A stretch of 64,000 nucleotides of DNA, taken from positions 24,309-88,308 of the forward strand of contig NZ_AUIK01000034.1 in the NCBI RefSeq assembly GCF_000423665.1, given 5' to 3'. Within the stretch, counting starts at the first letter, position 1, and every line of letters starts with the position of its first letter. The position numbers and the translations under genes are program-made. The DNA comes from Solirubrobacter soli DSM 22325 (GTDB lineage: Bacteria; Actinomycetota; Thermoleophilia; Solirubrobacterales; Solirubrobacteraceae). Shown one piece after another: positions 36,535 through 45,035 of the stretch. The notes under the pieces were generated by a model. It did no database searches. It saw only the letters and a list, made by a program, of their open reading frames with translations, and was not told where the DNA came from.

Positions 36535-37457
36535 GCGCCTCCACCCGCCGTGACGCGTGGCGGTGGGCCCGCGTCGCCGTCGCCGCCGCGACGCTCGCCG
36601 TCGTGGTCTGGCGCGTCGGCACAGGTCCGTTCCTCGACGGCCTGAACCGGGTCGATGCCGGCGCGCTGGCCGCCGCCTCCGGCCTCGCCGTGCTGACCAC
36701 GGTGTGCTGCGCGTGGCGCTGGAGGATCGTGGCGCGCGGCCTCGGCGTCGACCTGCCGCTCGGGACGGCGGTGGCCGCGTACTATCGCTCGCTCTTCCTC
36801 AACGTCACGGTGCCGGGCGGGGTGGTGGGCGACGTCCACCGCGGGATCAGCCACGGCCGCGACACGCACGACGTCGGCCGTGGGCTGCGCGCCGTGGCGT
36901 GGGAGCGCGCCGCGGGTCAGGTCGTGCAGGCCGTCATCAGCGTCGCGGTGCTCCTCGTGGTGCCGTCGCCCGTGCAGGCGGCGATGCCGGTGGTCGCGCT
37001 CGCGCTCCTCGCGGCGGCGGTCGGCGTCGCGCTGGCGGTGTGCGCGCCCGCCGCCGGCCGATCGAGGTGGGCCAGGCTGCGGGCCGCCGCGGTGCGTGAG
37101 CTGCGCGCCGGCCTGCTGGCCCGGCGAGCGTGGCCGGCCATCGCACTGACGTCGGCGGTGGTCGTCCTGGGCCAAGCGTTCACCTTCATGATCGCCGCGC
37201 GGGCCGCGGGGACGACCGCCTCGCCCTCGACGATGCTGGCATTGGCGCTGCTCGTGCTGACGGCCGGTGTGCTGCCCAACGTCGGCGGCTGGGGGGCGCG
37301 CGAGGGCGTGACGGCCTGGGCGTTCGCCGCCGCCGGCCTGGGTGCGGCGCGCGGGGTCGCCGTCGCGGTCGTCTATGGCGTGATGGTGTTCAGCGCGACG
37401 CTGCCGGGCGCCGTCGTTCTCGTGGCGGCCTGGAGGAGTCGGGCCTCAAATGCCTGA
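36528..37457 (+). CDS. flippase-like membrane protein (LPG-synthase transmembrane/UPF0104 family)
   Basis: This 309-aa polytopic protein has about eight hydrophobic segments and the family landmarks YYRSLFLNVTVPGGVVGDVHR and LTAGVLPNVGGWGAREG. Family members are lipid or isoprenoid-linked-sugar flippase-like proteins, or the membrane half of MprF. Here there is no aminoacyl-transfer domain. The GTG start lies inside the glycosyltransferase end (7-nt overlap). It could export or flip the glycosylated product. Confidence 0.85.
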   Translation: MLSASTRRDAWRWARVAVAAATLAVVVWRVGTGPFLDGLNRVDAGALAAASGLAVLTTVCCAWRWRIVARGLGVDLPLGTAVAAYYRSLFLNVTVPGGVVGDVHRGISHGRDTHDVGRGLRAVAWERAAGQVVQAVISVAVLLVVPSPVQAAMPVVALALLAAAVGVALAVCAPAAGRSRWARLRAAAVRELRAGLLARRAWPAIALTSAVVVLGQAFTFMIAARAAGTTASPSTMLALALLVLTAGVLPNVGGWGAREGVTAWAFAAAGLGAARGVAVAVVYGVMVFSATLPGAVVLVAAWRSRASNA

Positions 37458-38139
37458 CCGCCCGTACACCACGTTGAGTTGCGCCGTCTCGCTCGACGGC
37501 TACCTCGGCGATCACACGCCGCGCCTCGCGCTGTCGAACGCGGACGACTTCGAGCGGGTCGACGCGCTGCGCGCGTCCTGCGACGCGATCATGGTCGGTG
37601 CCGTCACCGTGCGCTCGGACAACCCGCGGCTGCTCGTACGCTCGAAGGCCCGGCGCGCGGAGCGCGAGGCGCACGGGCGCGCGTCCTCGCCGATGAAGAT
37701 CACCGTCACCGAGCGGGCCGACCTGGACGCGAACTCGAACTTCTTCAGCGCCGGCGATGTCGAGAAGCTCGTCTACACGCCGAGGGCGCGGGTGGCCGAC
37801 GCCCGCGCGCGTCTCGGGGCGGCGGCCACGGTCGTGGACGGCGGCCGTCGCGTGCGGATGCGCCGGCTGAGCGAGGACCTCGCCGACCGCGGCGTGGAGC
37901 GGCTCATGGTCGAGGGCGGCGGCATCGTGCACACCCAGTTCCTGGCCGATGACCTCGTCGACGAGCTGCAGCTCGTCGTCGCGCCGCTCTTCGTCGGCGA
38001 CTCGAGCGCCCCGCGCTTCGTGAGCGACGCGCGCTTCCCGTGGAACGTAGGCCGGCGCGCGACGCTCGCCGAGGTGCGCCAGATCGGCGACGTCGTGCTC
38101 CTGCGCTACGCCCTCTCACCCCGGTTCCGGGACGAATGA
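37450..38139 (+). CDS. RibD C-terminal-type pyrimidine reductase
   Basis: The 229-aa protein has the dihydrofolate-reductase-like RibD_C fold: LSCAVSLDGYLGD at the N-terminus, DAIMVGAVTVRSDNPRL, and the C-terminal LMVEGGGIVHTQFL motif for NADPH binding. The deaminase domain of full RibD is absent. Relatives reduce the ribosylaminopyrimidine phosphate of riboflavin or related pathways. In this operon, away from other riboflavin genes, it probably reduces a GTP-derived pyrimidine in a dedicated pathway. Overlaps both neighbours. Confidence 0.85.
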   Translation: MPDRPYTTLSCAVSLDGYLGDHTPRLALSNADDFERVDALRASCDAIMVGAVTVRSDNPRLLVRSKARRAEREAHGRASSPMKITVTERADLDANSNFFSAGDVEKLVYTPRARVADARARLGAAATVVDGGRRVRMRRLSEDLADRGVERLMVEGGGIVHTQFLADDLVDELQLVVAPLFVGDSSAPRFVSDARFPWNVGRRATLAEVRQIGDVVLLRYALSPRFRDE

Positions 38140-40457
38140 GCCGCGCCGCCGCGCGAGCGCGTTCCACGGCTCCCGCCGCCGGGCTGATCGTCCAGGTCGC
38201 GCTGCTCTCGGTCCTCGCCGCGACGCCGTGGCTCGGAGCGACCGGCTGGAGCGTCGGCGTCGCGTGCGCCGTGATCATGGCGGCGGCGCTGACGCGCGGT
38301 CTCGCGCGCGATCCTGATGGCCGCGTGGGGCCGGCGTCCCAGGTGACGATCGTCCGCGCCACGCTCGCCGTCGGCGTCGCCGCGCTGGCCGCGGACTCGT
38401 TCACGCAGGACACGCCGGGGGCGCTGCTCGTCGCGCTCGCCGCCGTCGCGCTCGTGCTGGACGCGGTCGACGGATGGGTGGCACGGCGGACCGGGACGGC
38501 GACCGCGCTGGGCGCGCGGTTCGACGGCGAGACCGACGCCTTCCTGATCCTCGCCCTGAGCGTCTACGTCGCGCCCGCCTACGGCGCGTGGATCCTCGCG
38601 ATCGGCGCCGCGCGGTACCTGGTCCTGGCCGGCGAGTGGCTGCTGCCGTGGATGCGCCCGGTCGTGCCGCGGCGACTCTGGCGCAGGGCCGTCGCGGCGG
38701 CGGCGGGGATCGTGCTCACGGTCGCGGCCGCCGGCATCCTGCCGCGCGCCGTCACCCTGGCCCTGCTGGCCGCGGTGCTCGCCCTGCTCGCGGCGTCGAT
38801 GGGCCAGTGCACGTGGTGGCTGTGGCGGCGTCGAGCTGAAGTGCCCGAGCGGCAGCGTCCGGGCCTCGCCGCGACGCTCTCGGTCGTCGCCCTGGCGCTG
38901 GTCTGGGTCGCCCTCGTCGTGCCGGACCAGCCAAGCCGCTTCACGCCCGGCGCCTTCGTGCAACTCCCGCTCGAGCTCCTCGTCCTCGTCGCCGTCGCGG
39001 TCCTGCTGCCTCCCGCGCCGCGCCGCGCGCTGGCCGTGGTCGCGGGAGCTGTGCTGAGCGTGCTCGTGCTCGCCAAGCTCCTCGACATCGGGTTCTTCAC
39101 GGCGTTCGACCGGCCGTTCAAGCCGGTCGACGACTCGGGCTACGCGGGGTTCGGCATCGAGACGCTGCGGGACGCGGTCGGCGCCTGGACCGCGTACCTC
39201 CTCATCGCGGCGGTGGTCGCGCTCATCGTGGTGCTCCTCGCCTTCCCGATCCTGGCGGTGCTGCGCGTGACGCGCGTCGCGTCGCTCCACCGCGTCGCGG
39301 CGCTGCGCGCGACCGCCGCGTTGGGCGTCGTGTGGTTGGCCCTCCACGTCGCCGGCGCGCCTGCCGCCTCGACGAGCGCCGCGGCCCTGGCGGTCGACGA
39401 GGTGCAGTCCGTGCGCGCCGGCCTGCAGCAGCACTCGGTGCTCGCGCGCGAGATCGCCGACGACCGCTTCCGCGACACGCTCGGCAGCCGCCTGCTGACC
39501 GGGCTGCGCGGCAAGGACGTCCTGCTCGTGTTCGTCGAGAGCTACGGGAGGGTCGCGGTCCAGGACTCGTCCTTCTCGCCCGCCATCGACGCCGTCCTGC
39601 GCAAGGGCACCGCGCAACTGCAGGCGGAAGGATTCTCCGCGCGCAGCGCCTTCCTGACCTCGCCGACGTTCGGGGGCCTCAGCTGGCTGGCGCATTCCAC
39701 CGTCCAGTCGGGGATCCGGGTCGACGGCGAGCGGTCGTACAACCAGCTCGTCGCGAACGACCGCCTCACGCTCACCTCGGCCTTCAAGCGCGCCGGCTGG
39801 CGGGCCGTCGGCGTGATGCCGGCGAATCACGGCAGGTGGCCGCAGGGCTTCAGCTACTACCACTACGACGCGATCTACGACCGCGGCAACCTCGGCTACC
39901 ACGGCCCGGGCTTCGGCCTGCCCCCGATGCCCGACCAGTACACCATGCAGGCGCTGCAGAACCTCGAGCTGGCCAAGCGCCAGCGCAAGCCGCTGTTCGC
40001 CGAGATCGACCTGATCTCGAGCCACACGCCGTGGACGCGCATCCCCCGGCTGATCCCCTGGGACGAGGTCGGTGACGGCTCGGTCTTCGACCGGGTCCCG
40101 CTGGAGGAGTCCACGACGGCCTCGCTGTTCGGCGACTCCGCCCGGGCCCGCAAGGCGTACGGACTCTCGATCGAGTACTCGCTGAACACGCTCTTCTCGT
40201 TCGTGCAGCACTACGGCGACGACAACACCGTGCTCGTCGTCCTGGGCGACCATCAGCCGAACACGACGGTCAGCGGCCAGGGCGCCGACCACGACGTGCC
40301 GATCTCGGTGATCGCCCACGACCCGAAGGTGATCGACCAGATCGCCGGGTGGGACTGGCAGGACGGCATGCTGCCGAGCCCGCGCGCGCCGGTCTGGCCG
40401 ATGGAAGCGTTCCGTGACCGCTTCCTCACCGCGTTCGGCTCGCAGGCGAAGCGATGA
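38136..40457 (+). CDS. CDP-alcohol phosphatidyltransferase fused to a sulfatase/LtaS-like domain
   Basis: This 773-aa membrane protein has an N-terminal CDP-alcohol phosphatidyltransferase domain (about 1-230) with the complete D-x2-DG-x2-AR-x8-G-x3-D-x3-D motif (Asp109 to Asp134). Further helices (about 240-405) lead to a C-terminal alkaline-phosphatase-superfamily domain (about 455-760): metal-site Glu468 in LLVFVESYG, a TSPTFGGLSW segment where the nucleophile is expected, and GDHQPN (Asp705, His706). LtaS-type relatives move polyol phosphates outside the membrane. The fusion suggests making, then transferring or trimming, a phospho-alcohol lipid. Overlaps both neighbours by 4 nt. Confidence 0.85.
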   Translation: MSRAAARARSTAPAAGLIVQVALLSVLAATPWLGATGWSVGVACAVIMAAALTRGLARDPDGRVGPASQVTIVRATLAVGVAALAADSFTQDTPGALLVALAAVALVLDAVDGWVARRTGTATALGARFDGETDAFLILALSVYVAPAYGAWILAIGAARYLVLAGEWLLPWMRPVVPRRLWRRAVAAAAGIVLTVAAAGILPRAVTLALLAAVLALLAASMGQCTWWLWRRRAEVPERQRPGLAATLSVVALALVWVALVVPDQPSRFTPGAFVQLPLELLVLVAVAVLLPPAPRRALAVVAGAVLSVLVLAKLLDIGFFTAFDRPFKPVDDSGYAGFGIETLRDAVGAWTAYLLIAAVVALIVVLLAFPILAVLRVTRVASLHRVAALRATAALGVVWLALHVAGAPAASTSAAALAVDEVQSVRAGLQQHSVLAREIADDRFRDTLGSRLLTGLRGKDVLLVFVESYGRVAVQDSSFSPAIDAVLRKGTAQLQAEGFSARSAFLTSPTFGGLSWLAHSTVQSGIRVDGERSYNQLVANDRLTLTSAFKRAGWRAVGVMPANHGRWPQGFSYYHYDAIYDRGNLGYHGPGFGLPPMPDQYTMQALQNLELAKRQRKPLFAEIDLISSHTPWTRIPRLIPWDEVGDGSVFDRVPLEESTTASLFGDSARARKAYGLSIEYSLNTLFSFVQHYGDDNTVLVVLGDHQPNTTVSGQGADHDVPISVIAHDPKVIDQIAGWDWQDGMLPSPRAPVWPMEAFRDRFLTAFGSQAKR

Positions 40458-41215
40458 GACAGGACGAGCGCGCGCCGTTCGACCGGGCGCTGCATCGCGC
40501 GCGCGTGTCGGCGTACGCGCCCGGAGAGTTCGTCGGGCAGGAGAGCTTCATGACCGCCGGCGAGATCCGGGCGCTGGCGGGGCTCGCCGGCATCGGCCCC
40601 GGGGTCACGTTGCTGGACTTGTGTTGCGGCGTCGCGGGGCCGGGGCGCTTGATCACGCGCGAGCTGGGCTGCGGGTACGTGGGCGTCGATGCCAGCGCGA
40701 GCGCCGTCGCCCTCGCCCGAGGGCGAGCGGGCGACCTGCCCTGCCGCTTCGCGATCGCGCAGGTCCCGCCGCTTCCGTCCGGCTCGTACGACGTCGTGCT
40801 GCTACTCGAGACGATGCTCGAGTTCGAGGACAAGGACGCGCTGGTGCGCGAGATCGCCGCGGCGCTGGAGCCTGGCGGGCGCTTCGCCTTCACGCTCGAA
40901 GAAGGGCTCCCGCTCACGGCGGCCGAGCGGTCGGGGATGCCCGGCGGCGACACGATCTGGATCACCCCGCTCGACGAGATGCTCGCGGCCCTGGAGCGGT
41001 CCGCGCTCGTCGTCACGCGGCTCCACGACCACAGCCGGGCGCACCGCGCGATGGCGCACGCGCTCGCCGTCGCGTTCGCCGCGGACGCCGCGGACATCGT
41101 CGCGGCGATCGGCCGCCGCGCCCTGGAAGAGCTGCTCGCCGCCCACCGGCTGTGGGTCGAGTGGCTCGACCAAGGGCGGGTCCGGAAGCTCACGCTGGTG
41201 GCGGAGCGGGCGTAA
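40454..41215 (+). CDS. class I SAM-dependent methyltransferase
   Basis: The 253-aa protein has the Rossmann-like SAM motif I LLDLCCGVAGPGR, GYVGVDAS (motif II Asp) and VLLLETMLEFEDK. An N-terminal helical cap (AYAPGEFVGQESFM) and a C-terminal helical tail are unlike the generic fold and may bind the acceptor. The ATG overlaps the fusion gene stop. It probably methylates an intermediate or the final product of the operon. Confidence 0.85.
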   Translation: MRQDERAPFDRALHRARVSAYAPGEFVGQESFMTAGEIRALAGLAGIGPGVTLLDLCCGVAGPGRLITRELGCGYVGVDASASAVALARGRAGDLPCRFAIAQVPPLPSGSYDVVLLLETMLEFEDKDALVREIAAALEPGGRFAFTLEEGLPLTAAERSGMPGGDTIWITPLDEMLAALERSALVVTRLHDHSRAHRAMAHALAVAFAADAADIVAAIGRRALEELLAAHRLWVEWLDQGRVRKLTLVAERA

Positions 41216-41225
41216 GGACGCCTTC

Positions 41226-41861
41226 ATGCGCGATACCGAAGCGGCCCTCATCGAGACCTACCGCAAGCGGGCCCGGCACTACGACGTCACCTCCCGGCTC
41301 GTTCCGTTCGGCCCGCAACGGGCGCACCGGCGCAGGGCCGTGCGGGCGCTTCGGCTTCGCCCGGGCGACAGCGTGGTCGAGATCGGCTGCGGCACGGGAC
41401 TCAACTTCCCATCGATCGAGCGGGAGATCGGTCCCGGTGGCCGCATCGTCGGCGTCGACCTGACCGACGCGATGCTCGCCCAAGCCCAGCAGCGGATCGA
41501 GAGCAACGGCTGGAGCAACGTCAGCCTCGTGCAAGCCAACGCGGCCGAGTTCGAGTTCCCGACCGAGGTCGACGCGATCCTCGCCACCTACGCACATTCG
41601 CTGCTGCCGGAGCCCGGCCAGGTCATCGCCCGCGGCGCCGCGTCGCTCTCCGCCGGCGGGCGTTGGGTGGTCCTGGATCTCAAGATCCCCGAGTACGCAC
41701 CCCGCTGGATCGCGCGGTCGGGCGCCCTGGAGGAGTGGCGCGCGCGCCGTCCGTGGGAGGCGATCCGCGCGGCCATGCAGGACACCCTGGCCGATCTCTC
41801 CTGGACCGAGTTGTTCTTCGGGATCGCCTACCTCGCCGCCGGTTCCGCCGCCGGCGCCTGA
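41226..41861 (+). CDS. class I SAM-dependent methyltransferase, PmtA/UbiE-like
   Basis: This 211-aa protein has motif I VVEIGCGTGLNFPSIE, GVDLTDAMLAQA and a membrane-proximal-looking C-terminus (WTELFFGIAYLAAGSAAG). It resembles phosphatidylethanolamine N-methyltransferase/UbiE-like enzymes, which act on lipids. It starts 10 nt after the previous gene, at the ATG 41226, and is the last gene of the operon. Together with the CDP-alcohol transferase it supports a lipid-linked product. Confidence 0.82.
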   Translation: MRDTEAALIETYRKRARHYDVTSRLVPFGPQRAHRRRAVRALRLRPGDSVVEIGCGTGLNFPSIEREIGPGGRIVGVDLTDAMLAQAQQRIESNGWSNVSLVQANAAEFEFPTEVDAILATYAHSLLPEPGQVIARGAASLSAGGRWVVLDLKIPEYAPRWIARSGALEEWRARRPWEAIRAAMQDTLADLSWTELFFGIAYLAAGSAAGA

Positions 41862-42264
41862 AGTCCTGATGGCCTCCGTTCGACGGTGCATCTGCAGGGC
41901 GGCCGTCCCTGCTCGCTGAGCTCTCGCGCGGCGAATCCGACGAGACCCACACCACCCGCTAGACCAGCATCTGGCCACGAGGACCAGCGCTGAGCCGGGC
42001 GACAGCTCCAATTCGACGAAACCGAGCTCGATCACCGCCGCGACGGCGCGCCTGTGGCCGCCGCGCGCCAAGAGCCATGCAGCGATTAGCGTTCTATGTG
42101 CGTGATGCGCGATGCTCGTCACAGGCGTGGGATCGTGCGGCGGCTGGTCTTCCTCGGACCGGGAGTCGCGACCGTTCTTGAACTCGCGTCCCGGGAGCTT
42201 CGGCGGTATGGAGCGCTCCTTGTGTGGGCGGACGATCCAGTGAGAACCGGCCGTCTCTGAGTGC
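41862..42264. other. gene-poor stretch
   Basis: I see no gene here. It separates the pterin-like operon (+) from the ABC exporter genes (-); both end toward it. No strong hairpin was found. Confidence 0.4.
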
Positions 42265-43044
42265 CTACGAGGAGGCCACGTCCCGGTGACGCAGGCGCAT
42301 GAAGCCGATCGCGAGCGGCACGAGGACCCACAACGCGACGCCGGCGGCCAGGTGTGCCCAGTCCTGCCCAGAGATGGCTGGATGGGCGTCGTTGAGTTCG
42401 CCGCTGGTTGTGCCGAGGTCGATCCAGCGCAGGACGCGGTCAGCCGCGGGAACCGTGGCGGTCAGAGCGACGATGACCGTCGGGATGACGAAGCTCAGCA
42501 CGATGGCCGGTGCGGAGCTCATGATCAGCAGCCCGAGCGCCGCTCCGGCGAGCATCCACATCACGATGAAGGGGACGGCGGCGACGACGCCGGAGACGGC
42601 GATGTCCCATTTCGCGTGACCGTCGGTGAGCGCCGGCACGAGTGCGGTCGCCGCCAGCGAGGTGAGCAGGCAGACGCCGACGAAGACCAGGGCGATCGCC
42701 CCGCTGGCGAGGAGCTTCACGGCGATGACGCGCTCGCGACGCGAAACCAGGGCGAAGGTCGTCACGGCGGTGCGCTGGGACCACTCGCTCGTGATGGCGA
42801 GGACGCCGAGAACGGGAAGCGCGATGCTGCCCGTGCCGATCGTGCGCTCGAAGAACACTCCGAACGTGGGGGTGTGCTGATTGCCGGCGGCGAGCGTGAT
42901 GGCGGCCACGGCGATCGCCGCCAGTCCGGTCGACACGAGCAGCCAGAACCCGGCTCGCGTGTCGACCGTCTTGCGCAACTCGATCGCGAACAGCCGGGAC
43001 AGTGAGGGCCCGGGGGCGAACGGGGGGGCGGCTGCGGTACTCAT
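42265..43044 (-). CDS. ABC-2-type transporter permease
   Basis: The 259-aa membrane protein has six hydrophobic segments: an N-terminal cytoplasmic stretch (LSRLFAIELRKTVDTRAGF), then ITSEWSQRTAVTTFALVSRR, typical of ABC-2 permeases next to bacteriocin- or drug-type exporters. Its ATG overlaps the stop of the ATPase gene. With the ATPase and the divergent two-component system it forms a common actinobacterial export/stress module. Confidence 0.85.
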   Translation of the reverse strand: MSTAAAPPFAPGPSLSRLFAIELRKTVDTRAGFWLLVSTGLAAIAVAAITLAAGNQHTPTFGVFFERTIGTGSIALPVLGVLAITSEWSQRTAVTTFALVSRRERVIAVKLLASGAIALVFVGVCLLTSLAATALVPALTDGHAKWDIAVSGVVAAVPFIVMWMLAGAALGLLIMSSAPAIVLSFVIPTVIVALTATVPAADRVLRWIDLGTTSGELNDAHPAISGQDWAHLAAGVALWVLVPLAIGFMRLRHRDVASS

Positions 43045-43751
43045 CGGGAGGCTCCTTCTGTGAGCAGCGAGAGGAACAGGTCTTCAAGGTCGACGCCGTC
43101 GACGAGCAGTTCCTCAGCGGCTCCTTGGGCGACGATCCTGCCGCCGCCGATCACCACCAGCTGGTCGGCGATCTTCTCGACCTCGCGCAGCAGGTGCGAA
43201 GAGAGGAGCACGGTTCCGGCGCGGTCCGCGAAGTCGCGCAGCAGTCGGCGCATCCAGACGATGCCCTCTGGGTCGAGGCCGTTGGCGGGCTCGTCGAGGA
43301 TCAGCACCTGCGGCTCGCCGAGGAGCGCGTGGGCGATGCCGAGCCGCTGGCGCATGCCGAGCGAGTACGTGCGGACCCGTCGGCGGGCCGCCTTCCCGGC
43401 CAGGCCGACGTCGTCGAGGACTGCTTCAACGCGGTCACGCTCGACGCCGAGCGTCATCGCGGCGATGGTGAGCGTCTCCTCGCCGGTCCGTCCGCCGTGC
43501 TGGGCTGAAGCGTCGAGCAACACGCCGACGTGGCGGCCGGGGTTCGGGATGGCGTCGTATGGCGTGTCGAGGACCGTCGCCCGTCCGTCCGACGGCTTGG
43601 CGAGCCCGCAGATCATCCGGAGTGTGGTGGACTTGCCGGCTCCGTTCGGTCCGACGAAGCCCGTGACGGTGCCGGGCGTGCAGCGGAAGGAGATGTCGCT
43701 GACCGCGGCCAGAGAGCCGTAGCGCTTGGTGAGGTTCTCGACTTCGATCAT
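43041..43751 (-). CDS. ABC transporter ATP-binding protein
   Basis: This 236-aa ATPase has Walker A VGPNGAGKST, signature YSLGMRQRLGIAHA, Walker B VLILDEPANGLDPEG and the H-loop LLSSHLL, of the CcmA/drug-exporter type. The ATG at 43751 is chosen because longer upstream frames run antisense to the histidine kinase gene. It powers the permease downstream. Divergent from the histidine kinase, which probably controls it. Confidence 0.9.
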   Translation of the reverse strand: MIEVENLTKRYGSLAAVSDISFRCTPGTVTGFVGPNGAGKSTTLRMICGLAKPSDGRATVLDTPYDAIPNPGRHVGVLLDASAQHGGRTGEETLTIAAMTLGVERDRVEAVLDDVGLAGKAARRRVRTYSLGMRQRLGIAHALLGEPQVLILDEPANGLDPEGIVWMRRLLRDFADRAGTVLLSSHLLREVEKIADQLVVIGGGRIVAQGAAEELLVDGVDLEDLFLSLLTEGASR

Positions 43752-43874
43752 GTCGGGTTGATGGTCACCGCTGACCGCGGCGAAGACCATCGGGCGGGCG
43801 GTCACATTCGCGTAGTTCTTTCGGCCGGGGCACGTGTGCACTTCCGGCCGATTGCGCCGCCCACGGCGGCGCTC

Positions 43875-43880
43875 TACGGT
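43875..43880 (+). promoter_or_regulatory. -10 element (TACGGT) of the two-component operon
   Basis: TACGGT lies 6 nt before the GTG at 43887 with no Shine-Dalgarno. Confidence 0.5.
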
Positions 43881-43886
43881 GACCCC

Positions 43887-45035
43887 GTGGTACGCCGCGC
43901 CCTTCGTTCGTTCTTGGCCGAGCCGCGGCCCCCGCTCGCGCCGCCGCCGCTCTCTCGTGACTGGGTGCTGGTCGCAGTGCTGGCGGCGGCCGGCTTGCTC
44001 GAGGTTGTCCTGCGGGACGATGTGGCGTGGCCGGGCGTCGCGTTGGTCGCAGGGGTGGTCCCGGCGATCTGTCTGCCGTGGCGGCGCACGCGCCCGGTCC
44101 TCGTGACCGCGGTGGTGACCGCGTCGTTCGTGCTCGGCGACGCGCTCATGGTGCTGCGCCACGGGGAGCTGATCGATCTCTACGTGCTCGCCTACGTTCT
44201 GCTGATCCCCTATGCGCTGTTCCGATGGGGAAGCGGCGTCGAGGCGGCGGCCGGGATGGCGATCGTCCTGGCCGTCCCCGTCTTCGCGACGGTCGCCGGA
44301 GGCAACCTCGGCGACCTCGCGCTCGGCCTTCCGTTCTTCGCACTTCCCGCCACATTCGGCGCCGCGATGCGCTACCGAGCCCGCTCCCGGCTGGGCGAGG
44401 CCGACCAGATCAGGCTCCGCGAGCGCGAACAACTCGCGCGCGAGCTGCACGACACTGTCGCCCATCACGTTTCGGCCATCGCCATCCGCGCCCAGGCCGG
44501 GCGCACGCTCGCCCCTACGCAGCCCGAGGCAGCCGTGGAAGCCCTCGAGGTGATCGAGGAGGCGGCCTCGCGCACGCTCGCCGACCTGCGGGGGCTGGTC
44601 GGGGCGCTGCGCGACCGCGACGAGGCCGACCTCGCGCCGCAGCGCGGCGTTGCCGACATCGAGCGACTGGCTCACGGCCTGGGCGACGGACCGCGCGTCG
44701 ACGTGCAACTGGCCGGCGACCTCGATGGTCTGCGCCCGCTCGTCAGCGCAGCGATCTACCGCATCGTCCAGGAGTCGGTCACGAACGCTGTTCGGCACGC
44801 GCGCCGCGCGACTCGCATCGACGTGCACGTCGCAGGCCACGAGGATTCCGTCCGGCTGATCGTGAGCGACGACGGCGATGCCGTGGCCCCCGTCGCGGGT
44901 CGCTCGTCGGGATACGGCCTCGTCGGGATGGCCGAGCGGGCAGCGCTCCTGGGGGGCACGCTCCAGGCCGGCCCGGGCGCAGACAACGGGTGGACGGTCA
45001 CCGCCGTGCTGCCGCGCGACGGGAGAGCGGCATGA
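43887..45035 (+). CDS. sensor histidine kinase, NarL/DesK type
   Basis: The 382-aa protein has about five N-terminal membrane segments, then a HisKA_3 dimerisation domain with the phospho-accepting His in ELHDTVAHHVSAIAI, and a HATPase domain (IVQESVTNAVRHA N-box, GYGLVGMAERAALLGG). The GTG at 43887 is supported by the -10 box 6 nt upstream. It probably senses a membrane signal and phosphorylates the regulator encoded next, with which it overlaps by 4 nt. Confidence 0.88.
   Translation: MVRRALRSFLAEPRPPLAPPPLSRDWVLVAVLAAAGLLEVVLRDDVAWPGVALVAGVVPAICLPWRRTRPVLVTAVVTASFVLGDALMVLRHGELIDLYVLAYVLLIPYALFRWGSGVEAAAGMAIVLAVPVFATVAGGNLGDLALGLPFFALPATFGAAMRYRARSRLGEADQIRLREREQLARELHDTVAHHVSAIAIRAQAGRTLAPTQPEAAVEALEVIEEAASRTLADLRGLVGALRDRDEADLAPQRGVADIERLAHGLGDGPRVDVQLAGDLDGLRPLVSAAIYRIVQESVTNAVRHARRATRIDVHVAGHEDSVRLIVSDDGDAVAPVAGRSSGYGLVGMAERAALLGGTLQAGPGADNGWTVTAVLPRDGRAA

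Noticed and set aside
38106..40319. 737-codon minus-strand open frame
   Set aside because: Antisense to the CDP-alcohol transferase-sulfatase fusion; Arg/Asp/His-rich and without recognisable domains.
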